The notes under the pieces: generated by a model
Seen by the model: the letters and a program-made list of their open reading frames with translations, nothing else
The model's database searches: none
What the model was told of the DNA's origin: nothing
Translations under genes and position numbers: made by a program
Assembly: GCA_029213045.1 (NCBI GenBank)
Contig: JARGPN010000016.1
Span: 62,001-126,000, forward strand
Length of the DNA stretch: 64,000 bases
Direction of reading: 5' to 3'
Origin: Alcanivoracaceae bacterium
GTDB taxonomy: Bacteria > Pseudomonadota > Gammaproteobacteria > Pseudomonadales > Alcanivoracaceae
Shown here: positions 38,056 to 48,355 of the stretch, piece by piece
How the letters are laid out: each line of letters begins with the position of its first letter
Position numbering within the stretch: position 1 is the first letter of the stretch

Positions 38056-38077
38056 GCCCCCCGATATACCGGTGGAG
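38056..38077 (-). promoter_or_regulatory. Possible S6:S18 leader hairpin upstream of rpsF
   Basis: On the minus strand CTCC-A-CCG-GTATAT-CGG-GGGG, ending about 26 bases before the rpsF start, can fold into a hairpin with a CCG element. Many bacteria have a CCG-containing leader hairpin by which S6:S18 represses its own operon. The match here is only to the general idea, so this is tentative. Confidence 0.3.
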
Positions 38078-38302
38078 CAAGGAGTCCCTAGGTGATTTGC
38101 CGACTCTTTAGCGATGCCTTAATACAACGACCGCCAAGAACAACAGGCCCAACCAACCTAAGGGCGCGCGATTCTACTGTATCCACAGCCCCCTCTCAAC
38201 CGATGATTGCCTTGAATGCGAAGAATCCGTATCCTTTTCACCTAGGAACATGCGTCAGAAAAATACAAATAGACCCAAAACAAGAATTATGGGGACGCCA
38301 CA

Positions 38303-39022
38303 ATGATAATGCGCTACGCACAATGGAGCCTACTGGGCGCCATTTTTAGCTTGCCAATCAGTCAGTTAGCTCACGCAGTGGACTGCGAGACAGCTGTTAC
38401 ATTAGGCGACAAGCCGTCTATGGATGGCTATGCCGATTACAGCGATTTTCTCGTTGCCATCATGGACTACAAAGCCCGTGACAGAGACCTACAGGCGCAA
38501 CAAAGCGCTTGCCCTGAGCTGTTTGCCAAGCAATTAAGCCCTGCAAGCATGGACCCCACCGTCACCCGCGGCCCCGAAACATTAGAATCCGCGGTAGAGC
38601 GCACCCCCAAAATTAAAAAAACGGCGCAGAGTGGCCTGCACCCCAGTGATGGGCGCAGCACATCACGGACATTTAAATTGCCTGTGCTTGCCACGACCAA
38701 ACTCGAATCAGAAACCATTCCAACGCCGCTACGCACCCTTGTTGACGGCAATCGCTCAGCGCGAAATCAACAACTCGCACTGAATTTGCTTGGCCCGCTG
38801 CCTGCTGATGACGGCGAATGGGCGGTGAATATTATGGAGCGGCAATACGTCGACGCACTGAGTCAGCAAGATCAAAGTGTGGAGGTCGCCATTGGCAACA
38901 CTAAGATCAATAACGTCATTACCATTGAGTCGGACGACGGCGACAGAATCACTCTTTACCTGAAAGACAATTCTCTCGTGCATGTCGATATGGTTTCCCA
39001 AAGCTGCCTTGGAAGCTGCTAG
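38303..39022 (+). CDS. Secreted protein of unknown family, copy A of a tandem pair
   Basis: A 239-residue protein with a signal peptide (residues 1-25, ending AHA), so it is probably periplasmic or exported. I do not recognise the family. Two motifs are shared with the next gene: YADYSDFL at about 43-50 and GPETLESAV at about 90-98, with nearly the same spacing as there; a third, FKLPVLATTKLESE, follows at about 124-137. The remainder, a C-terminal domain of about 85 residues with beta-like segments (VAIGNTKINNVITIES) ending in SCLGSC, is unique to this copy. Four cysteines could form disulfides. The ATG at 38303 follows GGGGA. It is 18 bases upstream of copy B. Confidence 0.75.
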   Translation: MIMRYAQWSLLGAIFSLPISQLAHAVDCETAVTLGDKPSMDGYADYSDFLVAIMDYKARDRDLQAQQSACPELFAKQLSPASMDPTVTRGPETLESAVERTPKIKKTAQSGLHPSDGRSTSRTFKLPVLATTKLESETIPTPLRTLVDGNRSARNQQLALNLLGPLPADDGEWAVNIMERQYVDALSQQDQSVEVAIGNTKINNVITIESDDGDRITLYLKDNSLVHVDMVSQSCLGSC

Positions 39023-39040
39023 TTAAAAACGAGGTGGAGC

Positions 39041-39586
39041 ATGCGCAAAATTTCGCAAGCATTCGTCGCTATCATGTTAGCGGGAGCCGTCACGCTCCCC
39101 ACTTTTGCTAGCAGCGCCTCTATTTCACGACGCCCTCAAATTAGCGATTACGACGATCAAAGCAAATTTGTTGCAGATGTGCTCGCCTGGGAGCAACAGC
39201 AGCGCTTGGCGGCTGCCAGCCCTGCAGAAAAAAACGCGGCGAATAAATCAAAAAACAATCCGCATGACTGGCACCACGTTACCGGCCCAGAAAATTTAGA
39301 CACCGCCGTGCACAACGCTGAAGGTTACGTGCAGCCGAATTACCAAGAACAACGTCGCTTTAACCGCACCACGCATATCAGCTTCCCCTTGCAAAAACTG
39401 GAAGTTGAAGAGATGGCCAAGGAAACAGCACCGGCACCACCGGCCGCACCGGAAGTCAGTCGCTTAAGTGAAATGGAGAAACTGCCGGAGCATGTACTGG
39501 AACAGCTGGACCAGCTGCAGTTATTTACCGCGCAAGAGGCGGCGGCGCCAACTTTCTTGCAGTCCTCGGCAATGACCACCAATTAA
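39041..39586 (+). CDS. Secreted protein of unknown family, copy B of a tandem pair
   Basis: A 181-residue protein with a signal peptide (about residues 1-25) and no other membrane segment. It shares YDDQSKFV (about 37-44), GPENLDTAV (about 82-90) and ISFPLQKLEVEE (about 113-124) with copy A in the same order and spacing. The C-terminus is different: Pro/Ala-rich, then a helical stretch (LSEMEKLPEHVLEQLDQL). It has no cysteines after the signal peptide, unlike copy A. Start ATG at 39041 with GAGGTGGAG upstream. Convergent with rlmB, eight bases away. Confidence 0.75.
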   Translation: MRKISQAFVAIMLAGAVTLPTFASSASISRRPQISDYDDQSKFVADVLAWEQQQRLAAASPAEKNAANKSKNNPHDWHHVTGPENLDTAVHNAEGYVQPNYQEQRRFNRTTHISFPLQKLEVEEMAKETAPAPPAAPEVSRLSEMEKLPEHVLEQLDQLQLFTAQEAAAPTFLQSSAMTTN

Positions 39587-39594
39587 CTACTAAG

Positions 39595-40353
39595 CTAAAA
39601 GCGTCTGCCGCGCGCCAAGTGAAACAGCACCACTGCGGTCGCCACCGACACATTCAAACTCTGCACTTCACCCGCCATGGGAATCTCTAAAAGATAGTCA
39701 CACGTTTCACGGGTGCTTTGCCTCATACCATCCCCTTCCGCGCCCATCACAACCGCCAACGGCACGTCCGACTCGAAACCAAACAACGGCTGACTATTTT
39801 CTGATAAGGCAGTTCCGACCACCCACAGCCCTTTATCTTTCAGCGCTTTTAACGTTCGCACTAAATTACCGATTTCAAAATACGGCACCGACTCTGCCGC
39901 ACCGACCGCCGTTCGACACACCACCGGTGTTAATCCGCACGCATTGCGGTGTGGCACCACAACCGCATCGACACCCGCTGCGTCAGCGCTGCGCAAGCAC
40001 GCACCTAAGTTATGTGGATCGGTGACGCCATCGAGCACCAAGACCAACGCCTTACGCGGCAACGTTTCCACCAACGACAACAGCGCATTCTCGTCACCCA
40101 CTGCGCGCGGGCGCGCCTTGACCACCACGCCTTGATGCTGAGCACCGGCATGCTTCTCTAGCGTTTCACGGCCAGCACGTTGCGACTTAATCCCTAACCT
40201 CGCGGCCTCGGAACATAATTTTTCCAGTCGTTCTTCGCCGCGCTCTGCACGCGAATCCTGCACAAACAATTCAAGAATATCTTGAGGGCGATGACGTAAA
40301 ATCGCCTCCACCGCATGATAGCCGGAATACATTTGTGCTTTGTTGCTGCTCAA
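39595..40353 (-). CDS. rlmB: 23S rRNA (guanosine-2251-2'-O)-methyltransferase RlmB
   Basis: A SpoU-type methyltransferase modifying the peptidyl-transferase P-loop. The N-terminal substrate domain starts near MYSGYHAVEAILRH; the C-terminal knotted domain has LDGVTDPHNLGACLRSADAAGV, VVMGAEGDGMR and IPMAGEVQSLNVSVATAV, the three SPOUT motifs. The start is uncertain: TTG at 40351-40353 has GGAGA seven bases upstream and is chosen (252 residues); ATG at 40330-40332 lacks a site; another TTG lies at 40371. It follows rnr after 65 bases. Confidence 0.94.
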   Translation of the reverse strand: MSSNKAQMYSGYHAVEAILRHRPQDILELFVQDSRAERGEERLEKLCSEAARLGIKSQRAGRETLEKHAGAQHQGVVVKARPRAVGDENALLSLVETLPRKALVLVLDGVTDPHNLGACLRSADAAGVDAVVVPHRNACGLTPVVCRTAVGAAESVPYFEIGNLVRTLKALKDKGLWVVGTALSENSQPLFGFESDVPLAVVMGAEGDGMRQSTRETCDYLLEIPMAGEVQSLNVSVATAVVLFHLARGRRF

Positions 40354-40418
40354 TGCTGCGTCTCCAAACAAACGCGCTGGCGTTCAAGGCCAGCGCGAAA
40401 ATATTATTTATCATTTAC

Positions 40419-42869
40419 TTAACGGCGTCGGCGCGACGCTTTTTTACCGCGCGGAGGCCCTTTTCCGTCTTTTTTCGCTGCCCCCGCCTTAGCCTTGGGC
40501 CCCGCCGGGGGCTGCTTTCCGCCCGCACCTTTATTTTCTTTGCCGGGGAATTTTCCTGCCGCGAGCGCTTGACGAACTGAGCCCTTACCCGATGAAGCCG
40601 GCGCAGAACTCTTGGCACTATCGCTCATCACCAAATCAATTTTTCTGTCTTCGGTGTGCACGGCGGCGACTTGCACTTGCACCGTATCACCCAAACGATA
40701 AACGCGCCCACTGGATTCCCCCACCAATGCATGCTTAATGTCGTCGTGATGATAGTAGTCATTAGCAAGAGAACTGATATGCACAAGTCCTTCAATAAAC
40801 AAATCAGAAATTTGCACAAACAAACCGAACGATGTGACAGCGCTCACCACAGCAGAAAACGAATCGCCGAGATGCTGCTCCATATATTGGCACTTCAGCC
40901 ACTGCACGACATCCCGCGTGGCCTCATCAGCACGACGCTCAGTCACCGAGCAATGCTCACCCAGTGCGACCATATCGCTCATTTGATACGGAATAATCTT
41001 TGCCTTCGTCATCTTCGGCAACTTACCTGGATTATCAATATGCTCCCCGCCCTCGCCGCTACGAATTAAATAGCGAATAGCGCGATGCACCAATAAATCT
41101 GGGTAACGACGAATAGGCGAAGTAAAATGCGTATACGCTTTGTACGCCAAACCAAAATGGCCTTTATTTTCGGCTTCATATTTCGCTTGCGTCAGCGAGC
41201 GCAACATAATCGTTTGAATAACTTCGCGATCTGCACGGCCGGAAATTTCTTCGGTTAATTTTTTAAATACTGCAGGAGAAGGCTCTGCATTTTTATTTTT
41301 TCCCCATTCGATTTGCAAACCGAGGGGCGACAGAAATTGCTGCAGCGCATCCAGCTTCTCACCTTTCGGCGGCTCGTGATTTCTAAACAGCGCTGGCACT
41401 TCTGCTTTCTCCAATAAGCGCGCTGCGCAAATATTGGCCGCCAGCATCGCTTCCTCAATCATCTTGTGCGCGACATTTCGCTGCACCGGGACAATTGCCT
41501 GAATCTTTTTATGGTCGTCGTAAAGTATGCGCGTTTCCGTTGTTTCAAAATCAATGGCACCGCGCTCATCGCGCTGCGTGCGCATGGTTTTGTACAGCGC
41601 ATAGTATTGCCACAACATATCCAGCGTCTCATCGTCGAGATCCTGCTGCAGCTGCTGCGCAATCGGTCCGTCCGGCTCCTCAATTAACGCACCGACCTTG
41701 GTGTAGGTCAGTCGATAACGCGAACGCATTACCCCTTCAGAAAAAGAAAACTTGGTGATTTTTCCGCTGGCAGCAATCTGCATTTCGCAGAACTGGCACA
41801 GCCGATCGACATGCGGATTTAACGAACACAAGCCGTTCGAAAGTTTTTCCGGCAACATCGGAATAACGCGATTAGGAAAATATACAGACGTGCCGCGACG
41901 ATTCGCTTCTTGATCAAGCGGTGCACCGGGACGAACGTAATGTGATACATCGGCGATAGCGACAATTAAACGCCAGCCACCGCGAGGACGGGCCGCGATA
42001 TACACCGCATCATCGAAGTCGCGCGCATCTTCGCCGTCAATCGTCACCAGTGGTAAGTCGCGTAAATCAACGCGGCCTTTTTTATCTTTTTCAGTCACCG
42101 TATCGGCTAGCGCGTCGGCTTCCTGCTCGGCATCTTCAGGCCACTTAAACGGAATATCAAAATTGCGCAGCGCAACATCAACTTCCATTCCAGGTTCATC
42201 CGGCGCGGCAATAAGCTCGACCAACTTCACCAGTACATGTCGATCATTGCCGGGATACTGCGTCACTTCCGCGCGCACGTGGTCGCCGGATTTGGGCTTG
42301 AACCCGCCCATGTCGGCGATCAGCACTTCTTTATTAATACGCTTATTTTGCGGCAATAAAAAATGCACGCCGGCATCGCGCCGATAAATGCCCACCAACT
42401 CTGTAACTGCGCGCTCGACCACTTCAACAATACGCGCTTCACGTTTACCGAAGCGGTTGCGTCCTTCCGAGCTGACCAGCACTCGGTCGCCATCCATAAC
42501 GGCCTGCATTTGCCGTGGCGAGACAAATAGATCGTCGGCGCCCGCTTCGTCCGGAATCACAAACCCGAAGCCGTCTCGGTGCCCCTGAATGCGACCGCTA
42601 ATTAAATCCATGCGACTCGCGATGCCATATTGGCCATTGCGGTTACGCACTAATTGAGCGGCACGAATCATCGCGGCGAGACGTCGCTCGAAGGCCACCT
42701 CAGCCTCTTCACCTTTGACGCCCAAGGCGCCGCGCAGCTCTTTTACGGCCAAGGGCTTACCCTGATCATTGAGCAGCTGCAGGATCAGTTCTCGACTGGG
42801 AATAGGATTTTCGTAGCGCGATGCTTCGCGAGCGGCATGGGGGTCTTGGTAGTTTTTTTTCTTTGCCAT
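40419..42869 (-). CDS. rnr: Ribonuclease R
   Basis: A 3'-5' exoribonuclease that degrades structured RNA and participates in rRNA quality control. The 816-residue protein has an N-terminal helix-turn-helix domain, cold-shock domains (with IQGHRDGFGFVIPD), the RNB catalytic domain with the Asp cluster TIDGEDARDFDDAVY, an S1 domain (FGLFVQISDLFIEGLVHIS) and a Lys/Gly/Ala-rich basic tail ending in KKASRRRR. The ATG at 42867-42869 (MAKKKNYQDP) is chosen although the frame extends 28 codons upstream; the ribosome site there is weak. Probably the first gene of rnr-rlmB. Confidence 0.96.
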   Translation of the reverse strand: MAKKKNYQDPHAAREASRYENPIPSRELILQLLNDQGKPLAVKELRGALGVKGEEAEVAFERRLAAMIRAAQLVRNRNGQYGIASRMDLISGRIQGHRDGFGFVIPDEAGADDLFVSPRQMQAVMDGDRVLVSSEGRNRFGKREARIVEVVERAVTELVGIYRRDAGVHFLLPQNKRINKEVLIADMGGFKPKSGDHVRAEVTQYPGNDRHVLVKLVELIAAPDEPGMEVDVALRNFDIPFKWPEDAEQEADALADTVTEKDKKGRVDLRDLPLVTIDGEDARDFDDAVYIAARPRGGWRLIVAIADVSHYVRPGAPLDQEANRRGTSVYFPNRVIPMLPEKLSNGLCSLNPHVDRLCQFCEMQIAASGKITKFSFSEGVMRSRYRLTYTKVGALIEEPDGPIAQQLQQDLDDETLDMLWQYYALYKTMRTQRDERGAIDFETTETRILYDDHKKIQAIVPVQRNVAHKMIEEAMLAANICAARLLEKAEVPALFRNHEPPKGEKLDALQQFLSPLGLQIEWGKNKNAEPSPAVFKKLTEEISGRADREVIQTIMLRSLTQAKYEAENKGHFGLAYKAYTHFTSPIRRYPDLLVHRAIRYLIRSGEGGEHIDNPGKLPKMTKAKIIPYQMSDMVALGEHCSVTERRADEATRDVVQWLKCQYMEQHLGDSFSAVVSAVTSFGLFVQISDLFIEGLVHISSLANDYYHHDDIKHALVGESSGRVYRLGDTVQVQVAAVHTEDRKIDLVMSDSAKSSAPASSGKGSVRQALAAGKFPGKENKGAGGKQPPAGPKAKAGAAKKDGKGPPRGKKASRRRR

Positions 42870-43020
42870 AAGGCGGCTGGCATTCCTCTGAACAGCGTGA
42901 GATAGGTTACAATTCTCCCAGCTTACCCGAAGGTCGCCGACACACCCAAGCACAGTCTTGCGTTGCGACGTAAAACTTCACGGGGCACTCCGGTTTGCGC
43001 TATGCTGACGGCCGCTGACA

Positions 43021-43048
43021 TTGACATAACAGCAGCTTTCTCTAGAAT
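43021..43048 (+). promoter_or_regulatory. Promoter of tRNA-Leu
   Basis: TTGACA at 43021-43026 and TAGAAT at 43043-43048 with a 16-base spacer, followed by a GCGCGC discriminator, the GC-rich type common in stable-RNA promoters under stringent control. It lies 35 bases upstream of the tRNA. Confidence 0.8.
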
Positions 43049-43083
43049 ACGCGCGCTCTGATACTTTCAGATCGTCACAACCT

Positions 43084-43170
43084 GCCGAGGTGGTGAAATT
43101 GGTAGACACGCTAGCTTCAGGTGCTAGTGCTCGCAAGGGCGTGGAGGTTCAAGTCCTCTCCTCGGCACCA
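43084..43170 (+). tRNA. tRNA-Leu (CAG)
   Basis: An 87-base tRNA with a long variable arm. Acceptor GCCGAGG (43084-43090) pairs with CCTCGGC (43160-43166), followed by ACCA, so the 3' CCA is encoded. The anticodon stem-loop GCTAGCTTCAGGTGCTAGT carries CAG, and GGTTCAAGTCC is the T-loop. It closely resembles the E. coli leucine CAG tRNA. Confidence 0.98.
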
Positions 43171-43242
43171 TTTCCTGTAGATGCACTCCCCGTAAAAAAG
43201 ACTGCGCCAAACACTTGGCATTTGCGCCTTTTACTTTCAGCC

Positions 43243-43380
43243 ATGCTTTGCAGCCCGACACTGAGCTGGGCCGCGCAAGAAGGCGTGCAAGCCAACCCGA
43301 AGCGCTGGCTCCTAATTTTTCCTGTGTCGGTGATTATCTTAATTGTCGTGCTGATCAAAGTAACGGGGCAGAAAAAGTAG
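43243..43380 (+). CDS. Possible small single-pass membrane protein
   Basis: A 45-residue frame starting at the ATG at 43243, or about seven codons earlier at a TTG (43222). The sequence has one strong hydrophobic helix (LLIFPVSVIILIVVLIKV) followed by a basic end (TGQKK). With the earlier start, a signal-like stretch precedes SWAAQEG. No clear ribosome site. The longer open frame starting at 43090 runs through the tRNA and is not real. It lies between the tRNA and a strong terminator, so it could be read from the tRNA promoter. Existence as a gene is uncertain. Confidence 0.45.
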   Translation: MLCSPTLSWAAQEGVQANPKRWLLIFPVSVIILIVVLIKVTGQKK

Positions 43381-43412
43381 TCCCGCTGCTATTGATAGAG
43401 AGCATCAGACAT

Positions 43413-43442
43413 AAAAAAGCGGGCTAATTAGCCCGCTTTTTT
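43413..43442. terminator. Bidirectional terminator between tRNA-Leu and purA
   Basis: AAAAAA-GCGGGC-TAATTA-GCCCGC-TTTTTT. The stem is perfect with A and T runs on either side, so it serves both the plus-strand tRNA unit and the minus-strand purA unit. Confidence 0.9.
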
Positions 43443-43466
43443 GCTTTCGCCTGCCAACCCAACGAA

Positions 43467-44786
<1,320 letters not shown>

Positions 44787-45965
44787 TTAAAGGGAAACCA
44801 GTTGCCAGTTATCGCCCTGTTGGACGAGCTGACGGTCACATTGCAATTCTTGTGCATCGTTCTTTGCGCCAGGCAGCGATAACAATACGCGCTCTCCTTG
44901 ATCACGCAATTGTTTCACGGCGGCGGCAAAGGCCGCATCACATACATCACCGATCGCCAACACGCCTTGCTTAGAGGACACCGGCTGATGCGTCGCCAAC
45001 AATTTTAAATCCGCGCTAAAGCCGGTTGCTGGCCGCGCGCGACCAAACACTTCGCCAATATGATCGTATCGACCACCTTTCGCGATCGGCTCGCTGCTGC
45101 CTGCGGTGTACGCCGCAAAAAGACAGCCCGTGTGATAGTGATAGCCGCGCAGCTCACCCAAATCCACATGCAAACGCACTTGTGGATAACGCGCCTGAAC
45201 AAATTTGGCCAAGCCTTCCAGTTCATCCAACGCCGCATTCACTTCGTCGCCAAAGCCAGCAAGCAAGGTGCGCGCTTGAGCGATAACACTGACATCTCCC
45301 GCCAAAAATGGCAGCGCAGCCAGTGCATCACGCAATTCGGTTCGCAGGGATAGCTCCGCTAACATGTGATCGAGCTCGTGACTGGCTTTGCGCACATAAA
45401 TATCAGACAACGCTGTTTCATCAGCCTCAGCCAATCCACCTGCCTTCACTAATGCGCGGTAAATACCAACATGGCCGAGATCCAACGTCACCTCTGGCAC
45501 ATCGGCCAAGGCCAATGTTTCGAGCAATAACGACAACACCTCTGCGTCACTTTCCATGCCGGCGTGACCGAATAACTCAACACCCACCTGATAAGGAATG
45601 CGCGAGCCACCCGGCTGTGGCGCACGTGTGCGTAACGCGGTACTGCAATAACATAAACGGGTCGGCGCTTCGCGGCGCAAGGTATGGGCATCTAGGCGCG
45701 CAACTTGCGGTGTAATATCCGCGCGTACGCCCATTAAACGACCACTGAGTTGATCGGTGAGCTTGAACGTCTCACGCTCAAGATCACGACCACCACCGTT
45801 TAGTAAAGAATCTAGAAATTCAATCAGCGGCGGAAAGACGAGTTCGTAGCCCCAGCTAGAAAATTGATCCAGCAGGCGACGACGCAAGGTTTCAATTCGG
45901 GCAGCACCAGCAGGCAGAATCTCTTCCACTCCGTCCGGCAACAACCACTGTTCTTCGCGACTCAT
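44787..45965 (-). CDS. hisZ: ATP phosphoribosyltransferase regulatory subunit HisZ
   Basis: A HisRS-like protein without tRNA-charging activity that activates the short-form HisG in histidine synthesis. The 392-residue protein has LLPDGVEEILPAGAARIETLRR at the start and MGVRADITPQVARLDA (motif 2 region), plus YYHTGCLFAAY and AKGGRYD near the end. No anticodon-binding domain. It implies a short HisG elsewhere. Standard neighbour of purA. Confidence 0.93.
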   Translation of the reverse strand: MSREEQWLLPDGVEEILPAGAARIETLRRRLLDQFSSWGYELVFPPLIEFLDSLLNGGGRDLERETFKLTDQLSGRLMGVRADITPQVARLDAHTLRREAPTRLCYCSTALRTRAPQPGGSRIPYQVGVELFGHAGMESDAEVLSLLLETLALADVPEVTLDLGHVGIYRALVKAGGLAEADETALSDIYVRKASHELDHMLAELSLRTELRDALAALPFLAGDVSVIAQARTLLAGFGDEVNAALDELEGLAKFVQARYPQVRLHVDLGELRGYHYHTGCLFAAYTAGSSEPIAKGGRYDHIGEVFGRARPATGFSADLKLLATHQPVSSKQGVLAIGDVCDAAFAAAVKQLRDQGERVLLSLPGAKNDAQELQCDRQLVQQGDNWQLVSL

Positions 45966-46013
45966 GATGTTTACGCCAACGTTTTAGCTAACAACTCTGC
46001 TGAGCACAGCAAA

Positions 46014-46208
46014 TTATGCTAGTAACAGCAAAAAGGCGGCGCCGATCAGCATACTGATCAGGCCGAGGGTGCGCAGTGCGCGATCATCCAGTTGCAGGGC
46101 CATGACGGCGACTTTGCGCATACGCTGCGGCGCCACTGCCAATACCAACCCTTCGATGACGGCGACGAGGCATAATGCCTTGCCGAGCAACATCCAATCC
46201 AACTGCAT
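46014..46208 (-). CDS. DUF2065 small membrane protein
   Basis: A 64-residue protein with two hydrophobic segments separated by a basic loop (PQRMRKVAVMAL). The ATG at 46206-46208 gives the family length; the upstream extension is not typical. It sits between hflC and hisZ, as in many gammaproteobacteria. The function is unknown. Confidence 0.85.
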   Translation of the reverse strand: MQLDWMLLGKALCLVAVIEGLVLAVAPQRMRKVAVMALQLDDRALRTLGLISMLIGAAFLLLLA

Positions 46209-46317
46209 CAAAACACCCTGCTCACAAAAAAGCCGGAGAGTCCCCCGGCTGCGCCATTCTAGCACTGGAATCCGACTAGGGGGACAGTGAATGTCCCCCT
46301 ATTATCGGATCAATCAA

Positions 46318-47211
46318 TTATTTTCCGCCGCTTTTCTTCAGATAGCGGAAGAAGTCGCTATCCGGCTCCAGCACCATTAGGTCATTACCGTTGGTCAGCG
46401 CTTCACGGTACGCCTGCAAACTACGGTAGAAGCGGAAGAATTCAGGATCGCGATTGTAGGCTGCTGCGTAGGTGGCCGCTGCCGTTGCATCACCTTCACC
46501 GCGGATGCGCTGACTGTCCCGGTAGGCTTCTGCCAACAGAACAGTGCGAGTACGGTCCGCTTCGGCGCGGATTTTTTCCGCTTCCTCGCTACCACGTGCA
46601 CGGTGTTCAGACGCATCACGAGCACGCTCGGCGCGCATACGCGCGAACACGCTGTCACGCACATCCTGCTGCCAATCCAACTGCTTAATACGGATATCAA
46701 TAATTTCCACACCGAACTCTAGCAGCGTTTTCTCGTTAACGTGTTTGGCCACTTCGTCCATGACCATGACGCGTTCACCAGAAATCGCCTCTTGAACCGT
46801 GCGCAAACTAAATTCATCACGCAATGCGTTAGCCACCAAGCTCGAAAAACGACCTTCCGCATCGTCACGCACCAAGCTCGGATTCTGGCTACCGCCACCG
46901 AAAGTGGTGAGATAACGCTGAATGTCAGCAATGCGCCAAATGATAAAGTAATTCACATTCATGAATTTCTTTTCAGACGTTTGAATGCGTTGCGACGGTA
47001 CCGAATACACCAACACACGGCCATCGGCGCGCGAAACGTTTTGCACAAAGGGTAATTTCATGTGCAAGCCCGGCGCGATATCGGTTCGTACAATTCTACC
47101 GAACTGTTTAAGTACCGCTTTTTCCGTTTCTTTAATAATAAAAAACGAATCCAAACCCACTAATAGCGCGACGATAAACAACGCAACGACAGCAAGACCT
47201 CTATTAGACAT
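46318..47211 (-). CDS. hflC: HflC, modulator of FtsH protease
   Basis: A 297-residue SPFH (band 7) protein anchored by one N-terminal helix (about residues 5-25) with the bulk in the periplasm. With HflK it forms the cage around FtsH. The SPFH domain includes APGLHMKLPFVQNV and FGVEIIDIRIKQLDW. Coupled to hflK by TAATG. Confidence 0.96.
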   Translation of the reverse strand: MSNRGLAVVALFIVALLVGLDSFFIIKETEKAVLKQFGRIVRTDIAPGLHMKLPFVQNVSRADGRVLVYSVPSQRIQTSEKKFMNVNYFIIWRIADIQRYLTTFGGGSQNPSLVRDDAEGRFSSLVANALRDEFSLRTVQEAISGERVMVMDEVAKHVNEKTLLEFGVEIIDIRIKQLDWQQDVRDSVFARMRAERARDASEHRARGSEEAEKIRAEADRTRTVLLAEAYRDSQRIRGEGDATAAATYAAAYNRDPEFFRFYRSLQAYREALTNGNDLMVLEPDSDFFRYLKKSGGK

Positions 47212-48332
47212 TAGCGTAACTCCTTGCTGCGTGTGCCGTAGCTGCCGCCTGTGCTTGGCGCAGAGCTAGACATACCCGAACCGTTCGATGTGCTCGAATT
47301 TTTCGGCTGAACCTTTCGCTCTTTCATTAACTGATCAAGCGGCATGTAAAACATGTTGTTGCCTTCTTTCACATCGACGACAACCTTACTGGTGTTGCTC
47401 AGCACGGTTTCCATCGTTTCCAAATAAAGGCGATCGCGCGTTACTTGAGGTGCTTTTTTGTATTCTTTCAGCAAGTCGTTAAAACGCTCCGCATCACCTT
47501 GTGCGCTAGCAATCAATTGCTCTTTATACGCTTGCGCTTCTTCTAGGCGACGCTGCGACTGACCGCGCGCAACAGGAATAATCTCGTTCGCGTAAGCTTG
47601 CGCTTCGTTCTTCAGGCGCTCTTCGTCTTCTTTTGCATTCACCACGTCAGTGAAGGCGCCGCGAACAGCTTCAGGCGGACGAGTTTCGTCCAGCACGAAG
47701 TTATCAATTTGAATGCCGGTGGAATATTTATCCTGATACTGCTGCAATAAAATTTTTGCTTCTTCAGCAATAGACTCACGACGTAACACCAATACATCGT
47801 CCATGGTTGAAGAACCAACCACTTGACGCAACGCGCTTTCCGTAGAGTTCACCAAGACATCTTCTGGCTCACCAGATTTTAATAAAAATGCCAGCGGATC
47901 GATAACCTTGTATTGAATTTCCAAGTCAACACCAACGATATTGGTGTCGCGCGTAAGCATCTCTTCGTTCAAGCGCACTTTGCGTTGCGCGATATTCACT
48001 TTTGCGTAGGACTCAAACGGCGGCACGTGCCAGTTCAAACCGGGGCCAAGTGTGCGGCTGAATTTCCCAGCCGTCAGCACCACCGCGCGCTCTTGGTTAT
48101 CCACGGTGAATGATGCCCAGAAAAGATAAAACACCGCCAGCACAACCAGCACCATAACGATGGGCACGCCGCTTCCTGTGCCGCCGCCGGCACCACCACC
48201 TTTGCCGCCGAATAATGCCGACAGGCGATCTCTCAGCTGGCGAATCATTTCATCCATATCCGGTGGACCTTGATCGTTACCACCACCCCAAGGGTCGCGG
48301 GGTTTCTTGCCGCCAGGCTCATTCCAGGACAT
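47211..48332 (-). CDS. hflK: HflK, modulator of FtsH protease
   Basis: A 373-residue partner of HflC. The N-terminus is Gly-rich and cytoplasmic (KPRDPWGGGNDQ, FGGKGGGAGGG), then one transmembrane helix at about 58-75 and an SPFH domain (LGPGLNWHVPPFES). The C-terminal tail is Ser/Thr-rich and probably disordered. The gene order hflX-hflK-hflC is standard. Confidence 0.96.
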   Translation of the reverse strand: MSWNEPGGKKPRDPWGGGNDQGPPDMDEMIRQLRDRLSALFGGKGGGAGGGTGSGVPIVMVLVVLAVFYLFWASFTVDNQERAVVLTAGKFSRTLGPGLNWHVPPFESYAKVNIAQRKVRLNEEMLTRDTNIVGVDLEIQYKVIDPLAFLLKSGEPEDVLVNSTESALRQVVGSSTMDDVLVLRRESIAEEAKILLQQYQDKYSTGIQIDNFVLDETRPPEAVRGAFTDVVNAKEDEERLKNEAQAYANEIIPVARGQSQRRLEEAQAYKEQLIASAQGDAERFNDLLKEYKKAPQVTRDRLYLETMETVLSNTSKVVVDVKEGNNMFYMPLDQLMKERKVQPKNSSTSNGSGMSSSAPSTGGSYGTRSKELR

Positions 48333-48355
48333 TCTTTTCTCCGTTGTCGATTGCT

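Noticed and set aside
43090-43380. Reading frame beginning MVKLVDTLASGASARKG inside the tRNA-Leu gene
   Set aside because: This is the usual translation of a leucine tRNA; only the part after the tRNA could be coding.
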